Shown: positions 1-10,118 of the stretch, one piece after another
Position numbering within the stretch: the stretch's first letter is position 1
Layout of the letters: each line of letters starts with the position of its first letter
Source of the DNA: Skeletonema tropicum
Taxonomy: Eukaryota > Bacillariophyta > Thalassiosirophyceae > Thalassiosirales > Thalassiosiraceae
Reading direction: 5' to 3'
Assembly: GCA_037178625.1 (NCBI GenBank)
Contig: CM074130.1
Coordinates: forward strand, 3,038,001 to 3,102,000
DNA: 64,000 nt
Program-made: the position numbers and the translations under genes
Notes under the pieces: generated by a model
What the model saw: the letters and a program-made list of their open reading frames with translations, nothing else
What the model was told of the DNA's origin: nothing
Databases searched by the model: none

Positions 1-1186
1 CACACACTACTTTCCCTTTCCCCAATGTTTTCAGTTGCCTTGTCAACCGAGCAAAGCATTCTGGAGTTACACAGCAGTCTCCCATATCCCCTTTTGCTGC
101 ATCAAAACCCGCACTGACTAATACTAAATCTGGATCAAATTCAGAGGCAATGGGCATAAGAAGCTTTTCAAATACTACAAGATATTCATCGTCTCCCATT
201 TTCTTGTCGTTCCATCCTACGTTAACATTGCGACCTTCACCGTCACCATTTCCAACAATGCGCGGACTGGCATCCTTTGAGAATGGAAAGAAGTTGCCGT
301 TATCGAAACGATGGATGCTGAAATATAAGACATTGGGGTCATCAATGAAGGCTTTTTGAGTCCCATTACCATGGTGCACATCCCAATCAACAATCAAAAT
401 CTTACGAATATGAAGTCTTTCAATTGCATATGAAGCAGCGACAGCCACATTGTTGATGAAGCAGTATCCTCCGCAATACGCAGGCTCTGCGTGATGTCCT
501 GGAGGACGAATCACAGCAAATCCATTTTCGTATGTCCCACGTACCACATCACGAACAAGCCGACAGAGAGATGAAGCTGCAATTTTTGCCATTTCTACTG
601 AATCCTTTGTAAAGTAAATGGATTTGTACTGCTCAGCTTCAATATCGAGTCGATCGTTGCAGCAACAAGAAGTTCTATCGAGAATCTGCATGTAGCCAGG
701 TAGATGGACACGCAAGTAATCCTCCTCATCAAGGCACTCAGTTTTGTCATTTTCATCTGATATGTCATGGCATCTTTCTAAAATTGTCTTTTCCAATGAT
801 GATGTTGACTTTGATAAACAATCGCGCACACTTATAATACGAGCAGGTCGTTCTTTGTGAAATTTGTTGTGTCGATCAAAGTGTTTTTCTGCAGCCTCAA
901 ATACAACCGCAGTTCGGCAGTCACCATTGTTAGGAGCCATATTGGCTTCTTCTGAATCTTCACTGCATCCAACAAAATATCCATCATGACGAGACGGGCC
1001 ACCATCACTGTCGGCGCCGCTGCAGCTCTCTGCTTGAGCACAATTCAATGAAGTGAGCTGCTCCACACTTTCACCAGCATTGCCTTCATCGTTGCTATTG
1101 TCGAGAAGAGTAGCAATAGAAAAAAGACTGGAGTTTGCTCTCTTCAAGCACCTCTCGTTTGAACCCAAATCAGCAGCACGTTTCAT
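1..1186 (-). CDS. Class II histone deacetylase, 3' end outside the window
   Basis: Zn-dependent lysine deacetylase of the HDA1/HDAC6-like class, acting on histones or other acetylated proteins. The frame is open from an ATG at 1184-1186 to the left edge; an in-frame stop at 1247-1249 sets the upstream limit. The first ~85 residues are Ser/Asn/Glu-rich and not conserved. The catalytic domain begins near residue 90 with FDRHNKFHKERPAR. Then come the signature RPPGHHAE (about 481-505), GGYCFINNVAVAA, the metal and charge-relay motif DWDVHHGNG (about 361-387), YFSIHRFDNGNFFP, and LVLVSAGFDAAKGD near the edge. All expected active-site His and Asp residues seen so far are present. No intron is needed over 1.2 kb. 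It diverges from DPH5 across 250 bp. Class assignment rests on the RPPGHHAE and DWDVHHGNG forms. Substrate and compartment cannot be told. Confidence 0.93.
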   Translation of the reverse strand, partial: MKRAADLGSNERCLKRANSSLFSIATLLDNSNDEGNAGESVEQLTSLNCAQAESCSGADSDGGPSRHDGYFVGCSEDSEEANMAPNNGDCRTAVVFEAAEKHFDRHNKFHKERPARIISVRDCLSKSTSSLEKTILERCHDISDENDKTECLDEEDYLRVHLPGYMQILDRTSCCCNDRLDIEAEQYKSIYFTKDSVEMAKIAASSLCRLVRDVVRGTYENGFAVIRPPGHHAEPAYCGGYCFINNVAVAASYAIERLHIRKILIVDWDVHHGNGTQKAFIDDPNVLYFSIHRFDNGNFFPFSKDASPRIVGNGDGEGRNVNVGWNDKKMGDDEYLVVFEKLLMPIASEFDPDLVLVSAGFDAAKGDMGDCCVTPECFARLTRQLKTLGKGKVVC

Positions 1187-1436
1187 CTTTCTCCCGAAGA
1201 GTAGTAAGGAGACAGCAATGGCAATAGATGGCAAAGTCAATAATTGTCAATGTCGGTATAATGAGATATATGAGGTGAAGGTGAACTTCAGCGCCACCCT
1301 TTTTCTTTAGAATGAGAAATCACACACCAAAACATGCCTCCGATATCTCCATCACCATCACCACCATTCATTCCATCAAGAGCAAGAGTATTATATTATT
1401 GTACCATCGACAGCAAAGAATACACAGCATAGCACC
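1187..1436. promoter_or_regulatory. Divergent promoter region, HDAC / DPH5
   Basis: A 250-bp gap between two head-to-head start codons, which must hold both 5' leaders and core promoters. It contains CA/CC-rich trinucleotide stretches (about 1340-1380). No clear TATA box or initiator could be assigned. The role is inferred from gene arrangement only. Confidence 0.4.
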
Positions 1437-2330
1437 ATGGTACTGTACATTATCGGCTTGGGCCTAAACGACGAAAAAGACGTCACCGTCCGTGGCCTTG
1501 AACTCATCAAATCGTCGGACAAAATCTTTCTCGAAGCCTACACATCAGTTTTGAGCGTTGGCAAAGAGCGCCTCGAAGCATTCTACGGTCGTGATGATAT
1601 CGTTGTTGCCGATCGTGACTTTGTGGAATGCCACGCTGAAGACATCTACATCCCAGCCAAGGAAGGGAATGTTGCATTTCTCGTAGTGGGGGATCCTGTA
1701 TGCGCCACAACACACTCTGATATTATGTTACGTGCTCGAGAAGAGGGGGTGAAGGTAGAGGTTGTACACAACGCTTCTGCCATGGGCGCAGTTGGATGTT
1801 GTGGTTTGCAGCTTTACAACTTTGGTCAGACAGTATCAATCCCTTATTTTGACGAGAATTGGAGGCCAAAATCATTCTATCCAAAGATAAAATACAATCG
1901 CGAGGGAGGGATGCATACTCTTTGTCTACTGGATATTAAGGTCAAAGAACCTGATTTTGAAGCAATGAAACGTGGAAAAATTGTATACCTACCGCCACGA
2001 TTTATGTCTGTGAATGAGGCCTCAGATCAGTTGATTGAATCTGAAGAAGAGTTAAAGAAAGGAGCATATTATCCAGACAAGACTCTATGTGTGGGCTTGG
2101 CTCGGTTAGGCCAAGTGGATCAGTGCATTATTGCAGGCACATTAGAAGAGCTAAAAGAAGCAGATTTTGGTGCACCGCTCCACTGCCTAATCATTTGCGG
2201 AGAAGTGCATGATTTGGAATTAGAGTCATTACGACCTTTCCTTGTTCCAAACTCTGCTTTTCAAATCGATGCAGAAGGTACTTTGTTCAAGCGAGAAGAT
2301 ATGGCTGTTGAAAATGATGATGAGGAATGA
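1437..2330 (+). CDS. DPH5: Diphthine methyl ester synthase
   Basis: SAM-dependent methyltransferase of diphthamide synthesis. It methylates the modified histidine of elongation factor 2 in the cytosol, before amidation to diphthamide. The 297-residue product has the usual eukaryotic Dph5 length and is a single exon. Family motifs seen are the N-terminal MVLYIIGLGLNDEKDVTVRG, LEAYTS, the SAM-loop VGDPVCATTHSDI, and the central HNASAMGAVGCCGLQLYNFG followed by SIPYF. The C-terminus is acidic. The start context (CACCATGG) is strong, and no earlier in-frame ATG is as plausible. It shares a divergent promoter region with the histone deacetylase and ends 90 bp before the stop of the convergent CAP-domain gene. 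The identification is secure. Confidence 0.97.
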   Translation: MVLYIIGLGLNDEKDVTVRGLELIKSSDKIFLEAYTSVLSVGKERLEAFYGRDDIVVADRDFVECHAEDIYIPAKEGNVAFLVVGDPVCATTHSDIMLRAREEGVKVEVVHNASAMGAVGCCGLQLYNFGQTVSIPYFDENWRPKSFYPKIKYNREGGMHTLCLLDIKVKEPDFEAMKRGKIVYLPPRFMSVNEASDQLIESEEELKKGAYYPDKTLCVGLARLGQVDQCIIAGTLEELKEADFGAPLHCLIICGEVHDLELESLRPFLVPNSAFQIDAEGTLFKREDMAVENDDEE

Positions 2331-2420
2331 TATGGATAATTCAATGTTGATACATAGTGAGAACGAGTAGCTGCCGTACACACAAATAGAGTTTTTCTAA
2401 TTTTACCTTATTTGAATGTA

Positions 2421-5400
2421 CTATTCTGTCATGAAAGATGTTACGTAGCATCCTTCCTCAGGACACTGTTCGCCGCAAGTTGTCTCGTCCTTGAGCATCT
2501 CAGTCAACCAATCCCCACCAGAAGAGCCCATATTGCAATTGCCTGCACGTCGATATCTGCAGACTTGAACATGGCATGCATAGCCATCTGAAGTGGCCAC
2601 TGCGTCAGCACAACCTACATACGACGACCCTCGCCAGAGCGCCTGCGTTAAATGTGCATTATCTGGCCAGTCCCATCCCACCTCCCTCTCAACCCATCGA
2701 GACACAATTTTTTCCACCGGTTGGATTTTACCAAAGTTGGAATTACTGCTCCCGTGGTTCTTGGCGAGATTTTCTCCATCTCCTTTTCGATTTGGGTCGT
2801 GCCTAATACTAACATCGTCGCACTCGTTCAACAATGCCGTCGCCCACACGCGCGCTCTGTCAGCTAGCGAATGCGACCACGCCAGAGGGACATATTCTTT
2901 TCCATATTGCTCATGATACTCTTTTCTTCTCGTATTATGTCCCACCCAGTATTGATATTCGCGCTCGGTCAAGGTTCCAGGATCGTAACCAATTAAAATG
3001 TCGTAGCTCAGCTCCTTTTTGAAGTAACCGCCCACGACTATTTGTTGGCCATTCAGAAATACTCTGTATTTGCCCCGCCCGTTTCCACAGCACATACCAT
3101 CGCCGTATTTGTCGCGTATAATGAACTTGTATTTGCCAGACTCTAGGCCACATAAGTCTTGTGATGCTTCCTCATTTGCACCGTAAGTGCCCTCGGGTAC
3201 AGAGGCAATCTCTGTATCTCTGTCGACATCCCGAAGCACCCATGATGTCTCTTCGCCAAATTTATCCGTCGTAATCTGAACGTTTATACATGATGGAGTC
3301 GGCGGCAAAGAAGGAAATTGAGTTGGTTTCGGACTCGGAGGTGGGTTTGGCACTGCAATAGATTGGGAAGCATCTGGAGTATCTTGAATGGATAGCTCCA
3401 CAACATTCGAACCTGCTGGTGATGATACAGGCTGAGTGTTTGGAGTAGGCGCTGGCTGAGATGGAACTGGATTTGAATCCACCTGTGTCGAAACTGGTGA
3501 TGATACAGGCTGAGTGTTTGAAGCTGGTACTGGTTGAGATGGAGCTGGATTAGACTCCACCACAGTTGAAACTGCTGGCGATGATACAGGCTGAGTGTTT
3601 GAAGCTGGTACTGGTTGAGATGGAGCTGGATTTGAATCCACCACAGTTGAAACGGTTGGTGACACAGGCTCATTGTTTGAAGCTGGTACTGGTTGAGATG
3701 GAGCTGGATTAGACTCCACCGCAGTCGAAACTGCTGGCGATGATACAGGCTCATTGTTTGAAGCTGGTACTGGTTGAGATGGAGCTGGATTTGAATCCAC
3801 CTGTGGCGAAACTGGTGATGATACAGGCTGAGTGTTTAAAGCTGGTACTGGTTGAGATGGAGCTGGATTTGAATCCACCACAGTCGAAACTGCTGGCGAT
3901 GATACAGGCTCATTGTTTGAAGCTGGTACTGGTTGAGATGGAGCTGGATTTGAATCCACCACAGTCGAAACGGTTGGTGACACAGGCTGAGTGTTTGAAG
4001 CTGGCACTGGTTGAGATGGTGTTGGCCCAGTCTCTACCTCTGTCGAAACGGGCGGTGATACAGGCTCATTGTTTGAAGCTGGTACTGGTTGAGATGGAGC
4101 TGGATTAGACTCCACCGCAGTCGAAACGGTTGGTGACACAGGCTGAGTGTTTGAAGCTGGTACTGGTTGAGATGGTGTTGGCCCAGTCTCTACAACTGTC
4201 GAAACTGGTGATGATACAGGCTCATTGTTTGATGCTAGCACTGGTTGAGACGGTGTTGGCCCAGTCTCTACCTCTGTCGAAACGGGCGGTGATACAGGCT
4301 GAGTGTTTGAAGCTGGCACTGGTTGAGATGGTTTTGGTTCGCCTACTGTGGACACTGACGATACTGGTTCATTGTTTGATGCAGATGGAGCTGGATTAGA
4401 CTCTACCACTGTCGAAACTGGCGATGAGATTGGCTCATTCGCTGGAGAAGCTGCAGGTTGGGATGGCGTGGAATCAGATTCAACAGGCACTGTTGTTGCT
4501 TGACCATGCACAAGACTTTCATCCTCTGTGATGTCAGGTTCACTCTCTGGAGAAACTGCAGGTACTGTTGTTGCTTGACCATTTACAAGACTTTCATCCT
4601 CTGTAATGGCAGGTTCACTCTCTGGAGAAGCTGCAGGCTGGGATGGCGTGGAATCAGATTCAACAGACACCGTTGTGGTATTCTTTGACCCAGTCGAAAT
4701 ATTTTCGCTGCCTCTGGTTGCAGAAGAATTGTTGGAGTTTTTAGATAGAGGAACTGCGACTGCAATAATGACAATGAGGAAAACGGCAATCGATCCAGCC
4801 CAAATCAGCTTTCTCCTCTTCCTCTGCTGTGTTGGCTGCTCTTTGTACACTACATTCGTCCCCTCTTCACTTACAGAAAAATGAGATGATTCGCCTGGAT
4901 TAGAAAACGATTGGCCTGGGTAAGCATCCGATCTAGGAACTTCAAACTCATTCCAGTTGTCGAAATGGTTTGGCTCCGAAGCTGCAAGCTTATTATTTGT
5001 CTGTGAGGCCTTGGGGTAGTTGCGTGGTGCATCCCCAGGAAACGGCGTCATAACCGAAACATCGTCTGCTTTCCGTGTATCAGCTGTGATGGTAGTGCCT
5101 TCCCAATTTGGAACACCCATCATCTGAGCCCCCTGAGGATCATTCTCTTGCTCAGCTGGGTAATTTCCCTCGCGGATCGATCTTGCCCTGCTTGGAACGG
5201 ATGGTATTCTCCTTTGCCTTAGCGGCGACTCTTCTTTCGGACTTTCAGTAAACACATCTTCTTCTACTTGTGCATTACTTTCTCTTTCTCGTGGTGACAA
5301 AAGATCGGTTGCCCATTCCATGATGGATATAGCATCGCAACTAACTTCGGATAGTGCACTGCCTGCCGCTGAGATAGGACTGTTGCTTTCGCGCTTCTTA

Positions 5401-5531
5401 GCCTTATTGTTGGCATCATTTCCTTTTGATAATAATGAGGCACTCTTTGCTGCAGCGACCCAATCATATTCATTGAAGCTATCCCTCTTACCATCGCCCT
5501 GCTGACCGACAAAACCCCTGGCGCTGCTCAT
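2421..5531 (-). CDS. Type II membrane CAP/SCP-domain protein with long Pro/Ser repeat stalk
   Basis: 1036 residues, one exon. In order: a ~238-residue hydrophilic N-terminus, presumably cytosolic; a basic stop RKRRK; one transmembrane helix (about 242-262, LIWAGSIAVFLIVIIAVAV); a ~450-residue Pro/Ser/Thr/Val stalk built of 26-27-residue repeats; a Cys-containing beta-rich module with the signature DGMCCGNGRGKY (about 775-840); and a C-terminal CAP domain (about 860-1015). The CAP tetrad looks intact: His in RHDP, GEN, and HLTQALW. The extreme C-terminus is Cys-rich (ECDD, TCGEQCPEEGCY), suggesting disulfides outside the cell. There is no signal peptide, so a type II orientation is inferred. 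CAP proteins are diverse (proteolysis, lipid binding, adhesion), and no specific role is claimed. It is paralogous to the gene transcribed away from it at 6259. Confidence 0.88.
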   Translation of the reverse strand: MSSARGFVGQQGDGKRDSFNEYDWVAAAKSASLLSKGNDANNKAKKRESNSPISAAGSALSEVSCDAISIMEWATDLLSPRERESNAQVEEDVFTESPKEESPLRQRRIPSVPSRARSIREGNYPAEQENDPQGAQMMGVPNWEGTTITADTRKADDVSVMTPFPGDAPRNYPKASQTNNKLAASEPNHFDNWNEFEVPRSDAYPGQSFSNPGESSHFSVSEEGTNVVYKEQPTQQRKRRKLIWAGSIAVFLIVIIAVAVPLSKNSNNSSATRGSENISTGSKNTTTVSVESDSTPSQPAASPESEPAITEDESLVNGQATTVPAVSPESEPDITEDESLVHGQATTVPVESDSTPSQPAASPANEPISSPVSTVVESNPAPSASNNEPVSSVSTVGEPKPSQPVPASNTQPVSPPVSTEVETGPTPSQPVLASNNEPVSSPVSTVVETGPTPSQPVPASNTQPVSPTVSTAVESNPAPSQPVPASNNEPVSPPVSTEVETGPTPSQPVPASNTQPVSPTVSTVVDSNPAPSQPVPASNNEPVSSPAVSTVVDSNPAPSQPVPALNTQPVSSPVSPQVDSNPAPSQPVPASNNEPVSSPAVSTAVESNPAPSQPVPASNNEPVSPTVSTVVDSNPAPSQPVPASNTQPVSSPAVSTVVESNPAPSQPVPASNTQPVSSPVSTQVDSNPVPSQPAPTPNTQPVSSPAGSNVVELSIQDTPDASQSIAVPNPPPSPKPTQFPSLPPTPSCINVQITTDKFGEETSWVLRDVDRDTEIASVPEGTYGANEEASQDLCGLESGKYKFIIRDKYGDGMCCGNGRGKYRVFLNGQQIVVGGYFKKELSYDILIGYDPGTLTEREYQYWVGHNTRRKEYHEQYGKEYVPLAWSHSLADRARVWATALLNECDDVSIRHDPNRKGDGENLAKNHGSSNSNFGKIQPVEKIVSRWVEREVGWDWPDNAHLTQALWRGSSYVGCADAVATSDGYACHVQVCRYRRAGNCNMGSSGGDWLTEMLKDETTCGEQCPEEGCYVTSFMTE
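3415..4500. repeat. Coding minisatellite, 78/81-bp units
   Basis: About a dozen head-to-tail copies of a 78- or 81-bp unit inside the CAP gene. They encode variants of PSQPVPASNxxPVSxPVST followed by xVESNPAP or xVETGPT. Unit lengths are multiples of three, so copy-number change keeps the frame. Antisense reading frames of 70-120 codons across this stretch are by-products of the repeat and are not genes. Confidence 0.9.
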
Positions 5532-6258
5532 TGTCTACAGTGATGTTGGTGCAAACAACTTTTATGTACACAATAAGAGTGTCGGAGTGGACGGAGTATT
5601 GGCCGTTATGTGTATTTGCCGGGTTTTTGATGCAAGCAAAGAAATGCATGAAAGGCGTGAAGGCGAATGGATGGAAAGGAAGATGGAAGCACGCACGGGA
5701 ACCATGGAAGAAGTCAATGACACTCGGGGACGATTTTCTTTGGATGCACGGTAAGTGGATCGCTTCGTGCATCTTTTGGGAAAGAGCTTCTTAGATGTTT
5801 TACTCAATCTAGGAAACATGCTTAGCGATACACATGGGTAGCGATAGGTAGCGATTTTTGCGAACTCTACCTAAGTATGTTGATCTTGCAGGGAAAAGGA
5901 GGGAAAAGCATCTGATTTGAAAAAGCTACTATCATCCACGTCGGAATTAAGTATCTATTTCAGTCCTTTTAACAGTCAGATGGTGTCTGAGACAAAGGTA
6001 ACGGCCACAAATTGTGTTGCAAGAAGTTCCTCATTCCTCATTTTCACACAATCTTTTTTTTGAAACAAACCAACAACGCTGCAGGACTCACTACCTCAGC
6101 AAGAGGTGCATGTAAACAGTGACGGTTTTGTTGAATTGGATGGCAGTTGGAGTTCAGTCAAGTATATCGTTATCATCGCTACAAACGAACGGAGAAACTG
6201 AGTTGCCCCAAGCAAAAAGAAGTTAAAAGAGTGCATAATCTCCATCCGTAGAAACAAC
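5532..6258. promoter_or_regulatory. Divergent intergenic region between the two CAP genes
   Basis: 727 bp separating two paralogous genes transcribed away from each other. It contains a short direct repeat of GGTAGCGAT (about 5836-5855) and T-rich stretches near 6050. No conserved coding frame was found. Being the only sequence between the paralogues, it is where shared regulatory sites would lie, but none could be identified by eye. Confidence 0.35.
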
Positions 6259-8495
6259 ATGAGCTATTTGCAAAATCATAGACACAACGGTGGCGGCTTC
6301 GAGAGGGCCGGATCCGCATCAGGAGATGAAGAATCTCTGACTCCCCATGAGGCCTATGAGATTCAGAGGCAGATGACTTCATCTTCTGATTCTGAACAAG
6401 ATAGATCTCAGCCCAATATCTCTCAACCCGATGAATCCACATCATCCACTGCCGTCTTCTGGACTCGGCCGAAGAAGCTCATCGCAGCCATCTCATCAAT
6501 TGCACTGGTCGCTGGCGCTGCAGCTGTTGGAGTGTCCTTATCCAGCAAGCCATCCCCAGCGAATGATCAGGCACTGGTAGAAGATGTAGTAGTTACAGAC
6601 GATATTGGTGAGGCTCCTCCGTCGATTGCAGAAGACACCGCTGAACCAGTAGCGGTAGAGTCGATTGCAGAAGACACCGCTGAACCAGTAGCGGTAGAGC
6701 CATCTCCAGAGCTAATCACCACTGAAATCGTCGACGATGGTATCATTTACGATTTCGTGTTTCAACAAGAAGTGACAGTGGAGGAGCCGCGATTTGACCT
6801 AGACGTGGTAGAGTTCAAAGGGGATCTATCTGACTTCATCGATGCAGATCTGGCTCGTTTCTCAGTTGATGCCAGCGATGAAAACTGCAACTCTCAGGGT
6901 GCACGATGGGAATTCGAGAGTATTACTGACATGTACCCATGGGAGACTTCCTGGAAGCTTTATCGATCAGAAGAGGGATCATCAGAAAGGGAACTTTGGG
7001 TACATGGCCCCCCAGGAAATACTGCATATAACCGACTGACTAATTATCGTGGCAGTCTCTGTCTACCTATTGGTAATTATGAAATGGAAATCTTCGATTC
7101 AGAAGGAGATGGATCTTGCTGTATGTATGGATACGGGGGCTACTCAATTAAAGTTGGAGGCGCCGTTGTCGCAGAGTCTAACATGAAAGAAGATGATCCA
7201 TTTGACAAGAGGACGCACACGTTCACAATCAAGCCAAAAGAGACGACCACCACGACCACTACTGCTGCCACTACTACTACCACTACCACTGAAGAAAGCA
7301 CCACCACTACCTTCACTACAACGACTACCGTCGCACCAGAGGAACCTTCAACTGAAGCAAGTACTCAAGACAGCACTGAAGATCCGACGAAAAGTCCCTC
7401 AAGTGCACCATCACCAAAACCAACCCAAGCCCCTTCTTCCAGTCCTTCATCCAAGCCAACGCCCGTGCCTACCCCCGAACCAACTCCCGAGCCTACAAAC
7501 AAACCGACTCCGGAAGTAGAGCCTTCTGAAAAAACTGACTGCGGTAACCCTAAGATGGTTGTACGTATTGAAATCCTAACTGATGGAAGGGGTTCTTTTA
7601 CTAGCTACACTTTCACAGACAGTTCAAACAACATAATCAAAGAAAGAACCGCTGGAACGATGTCTTCGGAAACAAAGTATGTTGACGAAACTTGCGTCAG
7701 CCCTGGCAGTTACAAGTTGAACATGAATGACTCCAAGGGCAATGGCATTCGAAGCCCTGGGTATGTTGCTGTTGATGTTGGAGATGAAAGGATTCTACAT
7801 GACTACACATTCAATGAAGCAACGAGATCGTATACCATACGAGTAGGATTCGATCCAGCAATGACTTCCACTGAACGTGAATGGCTTGAAGGGCACAACA
7901 AGCGTCGAGAAGAGTTCCATGAGGCGAATGAGAAGGACTTTCGTCCTTTGGTATGGTCACCTGAGGTGGCGAAAGGAGCTTCTGACTGGGCGGAAAAGAT
8001 AGTATCAGATGGGTGCGTATTATCTCGTGAAAGTAATTTAGGCTATGGCGAGCTGACGTTTGCCATGTTAAACAGCAACGAAAATGCTCCCGTAACCAAG
8101 CCTGAGAGTATCATGACCCGATGGTATGATAACAAGATCGATCGCGATGATCCTTCTTTGGTAGATGGCGCCGCTGTTCCTGGGTTGGCATTTTCGCAAA
8201 TAGTTTGGTATGCATCTCGTCACGTTGGCTGCGCGAAGCAGGTTGGTCAAATTCCAAATGGAAGGTATTGTCATGTTGTTATCTGCAGGTACGTTCACGT
8301 TGTACTTTGTTCACACATCAAGTTTTCTCTACATTCTCCTCTCACTGTAAACCCCTTCCACTTTCCTTACTTTGCAGGTATGCAACTGCAGGAAATTGCA
8401 ATGTGAGAATGCGAGCAAATCAATGGAAAGGTCCTACCCTAGCCGAGAAGTCCATTTGTAGTCCCGGTTGTCCTGATGAAGAAGGATGCCACTGA
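6259..8495 (+). CDS. Type II membrane CAP/SCP-domain protein, paralogue with degenerate tetrad
   Basis: Two exons, 6259-8288 and 8378-8495; the 89-bp GT-AG intron lies at 8289-8377. Splicing restores the frame ICRYATAGNCNVR, matching the paralogue's CRYRRAGNCNM. The product is 715 residues. In order: hydrophilic N-terminus; one transmembrane helix (about 74-95, LIAAISSIALVAGAAAVGVSL); an acidic stretch with a perfectly repeated 13-residue unit (ESIAEDTAEPVAV); two beta-rich modules, the first with the signature GDGSCCMYGYGGY; between them a Thr-rich then Pro/Ser-rich linker; then the CAP domain (about 535-690). In the CAP domain the GEN motif reads GEL and the second histidine position reads AFSQIVW, so the usual His/Glu tetrad is not conserved. 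Reading through the intron would give a wrong C-terminus lacking the final Cys cluster. Confidence 0.9.
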
Positions 8496-8712
8496 TTTGT
8501 TTAACTTGATACTGATATTGTTTGATTGAAAGAGGCCGCGAGACCAGCCTTGAACTTAACAGTTTCTTTAAGAGTGACCTGTTGTAATTACATAAACCAC
8601 TTGTTTATTAGGAGCATTGTTGAAGAGACTGCTACCGCCCGAGAGCCTCACTAGCAGTCTCTAGCGTAGCAGTCATCTTCTCTTGCTTGCCTGATTCTCC
8701 ACTCCGGAGCAC

Positions 8713-10095
8713 GTGATAGATTTCCATTTCCCTACGCCCGCACATAAAGTACCAAAGAGCATCTACAATGTTTGCAGTGACAGAGATGATATCTTCGTCA
8801 TTATGCCCACGATGTTTCCTTTGCTACAACTCGTTCGATGCTCAGCATGGCATAAGTCGTTGAATTTGAGTCATCACCACAGACGCATCGGTAGTAGTTT
8901 GCTCTCGTCGACATGCAACAGAAGTGTTTCCTCGGACGATGATGAAAAGCTTGTTGATCGGCTAGCGCATGATATACTCTGCAAACCACGCGGTGACAAT
9001 GATGACGCCTATCAAACAAGTTCGCAAACAATGCGGCAACGAATCGCGTTATCGAAATCTATAACGCTAGTGGAGAGCAAGTCACCCAAACGTCGGAAGA
9101 TGGCGGACTCTTTGCTTGATCGGCTAATGAAAGAGTCATCAAACACCGATACATTTCGACTTGGAATTTGTGGACCTCCGGGCGTGGGAAAGAGTAGCAT
9201 TGTCGAGGCACTCGGTCTTTATATCCTTGGGTTGGATAAAAATGAGCAAGATGAGGATGTATTTTGCCCAGAAAAGATAGCTGTTCTTGCAATCGACCCG
9301 AGTTCCCATCGCACCGGCGGATCCATACTTGGTGACAAGACTAGAATGGCTCAACTTTCATATCATCCAAATGCGTACGTGCGACCATCCCCTTCATCAG
9401 GGGTGCTTGGTGGCATCGGTGCATACACATATGATGCAGCTAGTCTATGTGAATTTGCTAATTATGAGTTGACAATAATCGAAACCGTAGGAGTTGGACA
9501 ATCAGAAGTTGAATTGGCAGAATGTTGTGATTTATTCTTGCTGCTGCTGGCTCCTGGAGGTGGAGACGAATTGCAGGGATCAAAAAAAGGAATTGTGGAA
9601 GTGGCAGATGTTCTTGTCGTGAATAAAGCAGACGGAGAGTTGCAAGATGTCGCGAGAAAGACTGCGAATGAATACAAAAAGGCAGTTGGACTGCTGAGAA
9701 AGCCTGCAGGATGGTGGGGTAGCAATAAGAATGATCAAGCATGTTCAGATGACAAATCACCTGCAGCTCCACCAGTATTGTTGGTCAGTGCGAAAACTTC
9801 AAAGGGTATACCTGAGTTGTGGGACTTGATACAAACATATCGTCAAAATGGCAAAATCACAGGATATATTGATGAAAAGCGACGGAACCAAAGACGTTAT
9901 TGGTTGGCAAAGTATTTACGAGAGCACGTATTAGAAGCTACAGAGAACGATGCAGAAACCCGGAAGCGGAAAGAAGAAATAGAATTGGATCTAGATAATT
10001 GCAGAGTTGTTCCTAGAATTGCAGCGTCGCAGCTTTGGCGTAGCATAATCACAGCAAGCTCAGAGAACAATGCACATGATACTAAAACAGAATGA
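8713..10095 (+). CDS. MMAA: MeaB/ArgK-family GTPase (MMAA), methylmalonyl-CoA mutase chaperone
   Basis: G3E-family P-loop GTPase that gates cobalamin cofactor loading and protects methylmalonyl-CoA mutase, in mitochondria. The G1 motif GPPGVGKSS lies at 9173-9199. Family hallmarks follow: AIDPSSHRTGGSILGDKTRM, PSPSSGVLGGIGAYTYDA, the switch region IIETVGVGQSEVE, LLLAPGGGDELQGSKKGI, and the G4 motif VNKADG. The C-terminal dimerisation arm is present. The frame opens at 8713, but the start at 8803 (MPTMFPLLQLVRCSAWHK) gives a basic, acid-free mitochondrial presequence and is preferred; the extra 30 residues are doubtful. Length (430-460) fits the family. It stops 23 bp from the convergent aldo-keto reductase. 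It implies a B12-dependent propionate/methylmalonyl pathway. Confidence 0.93.
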   Translation: MIDFHFPTPAHKVPKSIYNVCSDRDDIFVIMPTMFPLLQLVRCSAWHKSLNLSHHHRRIGSSLLSSTCNRSVSSDDDEKLVDRLAHDILCKPRGDNDDAYQTSSQTMRQRIALSKSITLVESKSPKRRKMADSLLDRLMKESSNTDTFRLGICGPPGVGKSSIVEALGLYILGLDKNEQDEDVFCPEKIAVLAIDPSSHRTGGSILGDKTRMAQLSYHPNAYVRPSPSSGVLGGIGAYTYDAASLCEFANYELTIIETVGVGQSEVELAECCDLFLLLLAPGGGDELQGSKKGIVEVADVLVVNKADGELQDVARKTANEYKKAVGLLRKPAGWWGSNKNDQACSDDKSPAAPPVLLVSAKTSKGIPELWDLIQTYRQNGKITGYIDEKRRNQRRYWLAKYLREHVLEATENDAETRKRKEEIELDLDNCRVVPRIAASQLWRSIITASSENNAHDTKTE

Positions 10096-10118
10096 CAAAA
10101 CCCTACATCATATATAGC

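Noticed and set aside
3740..4399. Long plus-strand reading frames opposite the CAP gene repeat
   Set aside because: They are antisense shadows of the 78/81-bp coding repeat and change with copy number.
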